A stretch of 13,969 nucleotides of DNA from Oscillibacter sp. (lineage in GTDB: Bacteria; Bacillota; Clostridia; Oscillospirales; Oscillospiraceae), in NCBI GenBank assembly GCA_017380995.1, contig JAFOCY010000041.1, positions 1 to 13,969 on the forward strand, written 5' to 3'. This document shows positions 13,355 to 13,969 of the stretch, in pieces (position 1 is the first letter of the stretch; each line of letters starts with the position of its first letter). The translations under genes and the position numbers were made by a program. Under the pieces are notes generated by a model. The model did not search any database. It had not been told where the DNA came from and saw nothing but the letters and a program-made list of their open reading frames with translations.

Positions 13355-13389
13355 GATGATTTTTGTGGTATACTAACACAAAAATCATC
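13355..13389. repeat. Perfect 13-bp inverted repeat upstream of nfo
   Basis: GATGATTTTTGTG (13355-13367) and CACAAAAATCATC (13377-13389) are exact complements separated by nine bases (GTATACTAA). On the minus strand the second arm ends directly before AGGAGG of nfo. There is no T-run after it, so a terminator is unlikely. A protein-binding operator or a translational hairpin are both possible. Confidence 0.7.
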
Positions 13390-13428
13390 TTCCGGCATTG
13401 GCTTTTGCAACACTCCTGTTTGACGCTT

Positions 13429-13566
13429 TTATGTCTCTTCGCTCAAAAACAGCTCCTCCGCCTGACGCTGGACATCCAGCAGTTCCCGGCGCAGGTGTTC
13501 CAGCGTCTGTTCCAGGTCGGTAATGGCGTTGAACAGCAGCAGATACTCTTTGGTAATGGTCTTCAT
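13429..13566 (-). CDS. 45-residue helical mini-protein, unknown function
   Basis: A short protein reading MKTITKEYLLLFNAITDLEQ at its start, then Leu/Glu/Arg/Gln-rich to LFLSEET. Leucines and other hydrophobics recur at about 3-4 residue intervals from residue 9 to 40, suggesting one long amphipathic helix or coiled coil. An ATG at 13566 has AAAGG nine bases upstream. An in-frame ATG at 13575 directly touches that site and is less likely. I recall similar short MKT-x-TKEYLLLFN proteins in Clostridia but no known role. It lies 86 bases upstream of nfo on the same strand and may be co-transcribed. Codon use (many CTG, GAG, CGC) resembles the neighbours, which supports real coding. Confidence 0.7.
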   Translation of the reverse strand: MKTITKEYLLLFNAITDLEQTLEHLRRELLDVQRQAEELFLSEET

Positions 13567-13600
13567 TTGTGACATCCTTTCTCTTGTTATTGGGATACGG

Positions 13601-13616
13601 CCACAAAATCTTGTGG
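13601..13616 (-). other. Small hairpin in the leader of the 45-residue gene
   Basis: CCACAA (13601-13606) and TTGTGG (13611-13616) pair around AATC. It shares the CCACAAAA-type half-site with the inverted repeat near 13355-13389. A possible -10 (TATGAT, 13629-13634 on the minus strand) lies just upstream without a convincing -35. Function unknown. Confidence 0.35.
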
Positions 13617-13730
13617 TTTCTGATGCCTATCATACACACTTTCCTTGGAGGAATCTGCTGTAATTTGTCGAAGAGTCAGGAAGAAGTCATTTTTTTGCAA
13701 AGTGCTGGGGAAAGGGGGCGGTTTTTGCGC

Positions 13731-13759
13731 TTGTGAAACGGCGGAAGGGGTGGTATCAT
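13731..13759 (+). promoter_or_regulatory. Promoter of the right-edge gene
   Basis: TTGTGA (13731-13736), a 17-base spacer and TATCAT (13754-13759). It lies about 30 bases upstream of the GTG at 13790. The divergent stretch 13567-13730 holds only the small hairpin and the weak -10 noted for the minus strand. Confidence 0.6.
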
Positions 13760-13789
13760 AAGGGCATCTCATCAAAAGGAGGGTGCCGC

Positions 13790-13969
13790 GTGACCACAAA
13801 AGAACACATTCTGGCCCAGTGCGCCCGTTATCCGGCCCTTGCGCCCCGGGACCTTTTGAAATTTCTGCACCAAAGTGTCTTTGGCCCCGGCCATCTGGTA
13901 ACGGACGAGGCCGGCGGGCTGGAAGCCCTCCGCGCCGAAGATGCCTCTTCGGGGGCGGACATCGAGCCC
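13790..13969 (+). CDS. Unrecognised protein, N-terminal 60 residues (runs off the window)
   Basis: The frame opens with GTG at 13790, seven bases after AAGGAGG, and stays open to the end of the window. The protein starts MTTKEHILAQCARYPALAPR and continues with DLLKFLHQSVFGPGHLVTDE. The pattern of a short helix, a KFLHQSxFGPGHL segment and an acidic stretch recalls an uncharacterised clostridial family, but I cannot name it. With only 60 residues no domain can be assigned. It has its own promoter and is divergent from the 45-residue gene. The start is supported by the spacing; the next in-frame alternative start is not better placed. Confidence 0.72.
   Translation, partial: MTTKEHILAQCARYPALAPRDLLKFLHQSVFGPGHLVTDEAGGLEALRAEDASSGADIEP

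Noticed and set aside
13785..13799. GTG at 13783 as start of the right-edge gene
   Set aside because: It overlaps the ribosome-binding site and is in another frame; GTG at 13790 has a 7-base spacing.

Overview
The window reads as about 14 kb of chromosome from a GC-rich, spore-forming Firmicute. It is most likely a gut member of the Clostridia close to Oscillospiraceae (Flavonifractor/Lawsonibacter/Oscillibacter-like). The grounds are a spoIIP sporulation gene, strong AGGAGG ribosome-binding sites, high GC with recognisable sigma-70 boxes, a DUF6472-type four-cysteine mini-protein and a rubrerythrin. The genus is inference; no rRNA is present. I see no tRNA, CRISPR array, insertion sequence or phage gene.

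Layout. (1) 1-3745, minus strand: a branched-chain amino-acid ABC transporter operon in the order livJ (binding lipoprotein), livH, livM, livG; livG runs off the left edge. A long stem-loop lies between livJ and livH. (2) 3786-4179, minus: a two-helix membrane mini-protein with a near-consensus promoter and its own terminator. (3) 4303-5075, plus: a two-gene unit of the four-cysteine mini-protein and a Nudix hydrolase. (4) 5095-6147, plus: a zinc-ribbon / transmembrane / two Ig-like (BIG2) domain protein with its own promoter and a strong bidirectional terminator. (5) 6148-6270: a short palindrome-rich spacer. (6) 6271-10390, minus: an operon of a MarR repressor and two half-size ABC exporters, translationally coupled by 4-bp and 8-bp overlaps. 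The two ATPases are complementary, one degenerate and one canonical, as in asymmetric heterodimeric exporters. An inverted repeat covers the operon promoter, so MarR probably represses its own operon. (7) 10385-11304: a divergent control region, then rubrerythrin on the plus strand. (8) 11313-13566, minus: spoIIP, endonuclease IV (nfo) and a 45-residue helical mini-protein. (9) 13731-end, plus: the start of an unrecognised gene.

Most gene content is ordinary housekeeping, transport and stress functions. The least ordinary structure is at 12459-12509. There the nfo terminator hairpin contains the ribosome-binding site of spoIIP, and a sequence resembling a sigma-E promoter has its -10 in the hairpin loop. 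This suggests a start-site-dependent switch that would mute spoIIP on read-through RNA and allow translation only from a sporulation transcript. Other control candidates are paired TTCACA-type direct repeats between marR and rubrerythrin, a perfect 15-bp GAAA-capped hairpin in the rubrerythrin leader, and a perfect 13-bp inverted repeat touching the nfo ribosome-binding site. I did not find clear evidence of a wholly new multi-gene system.
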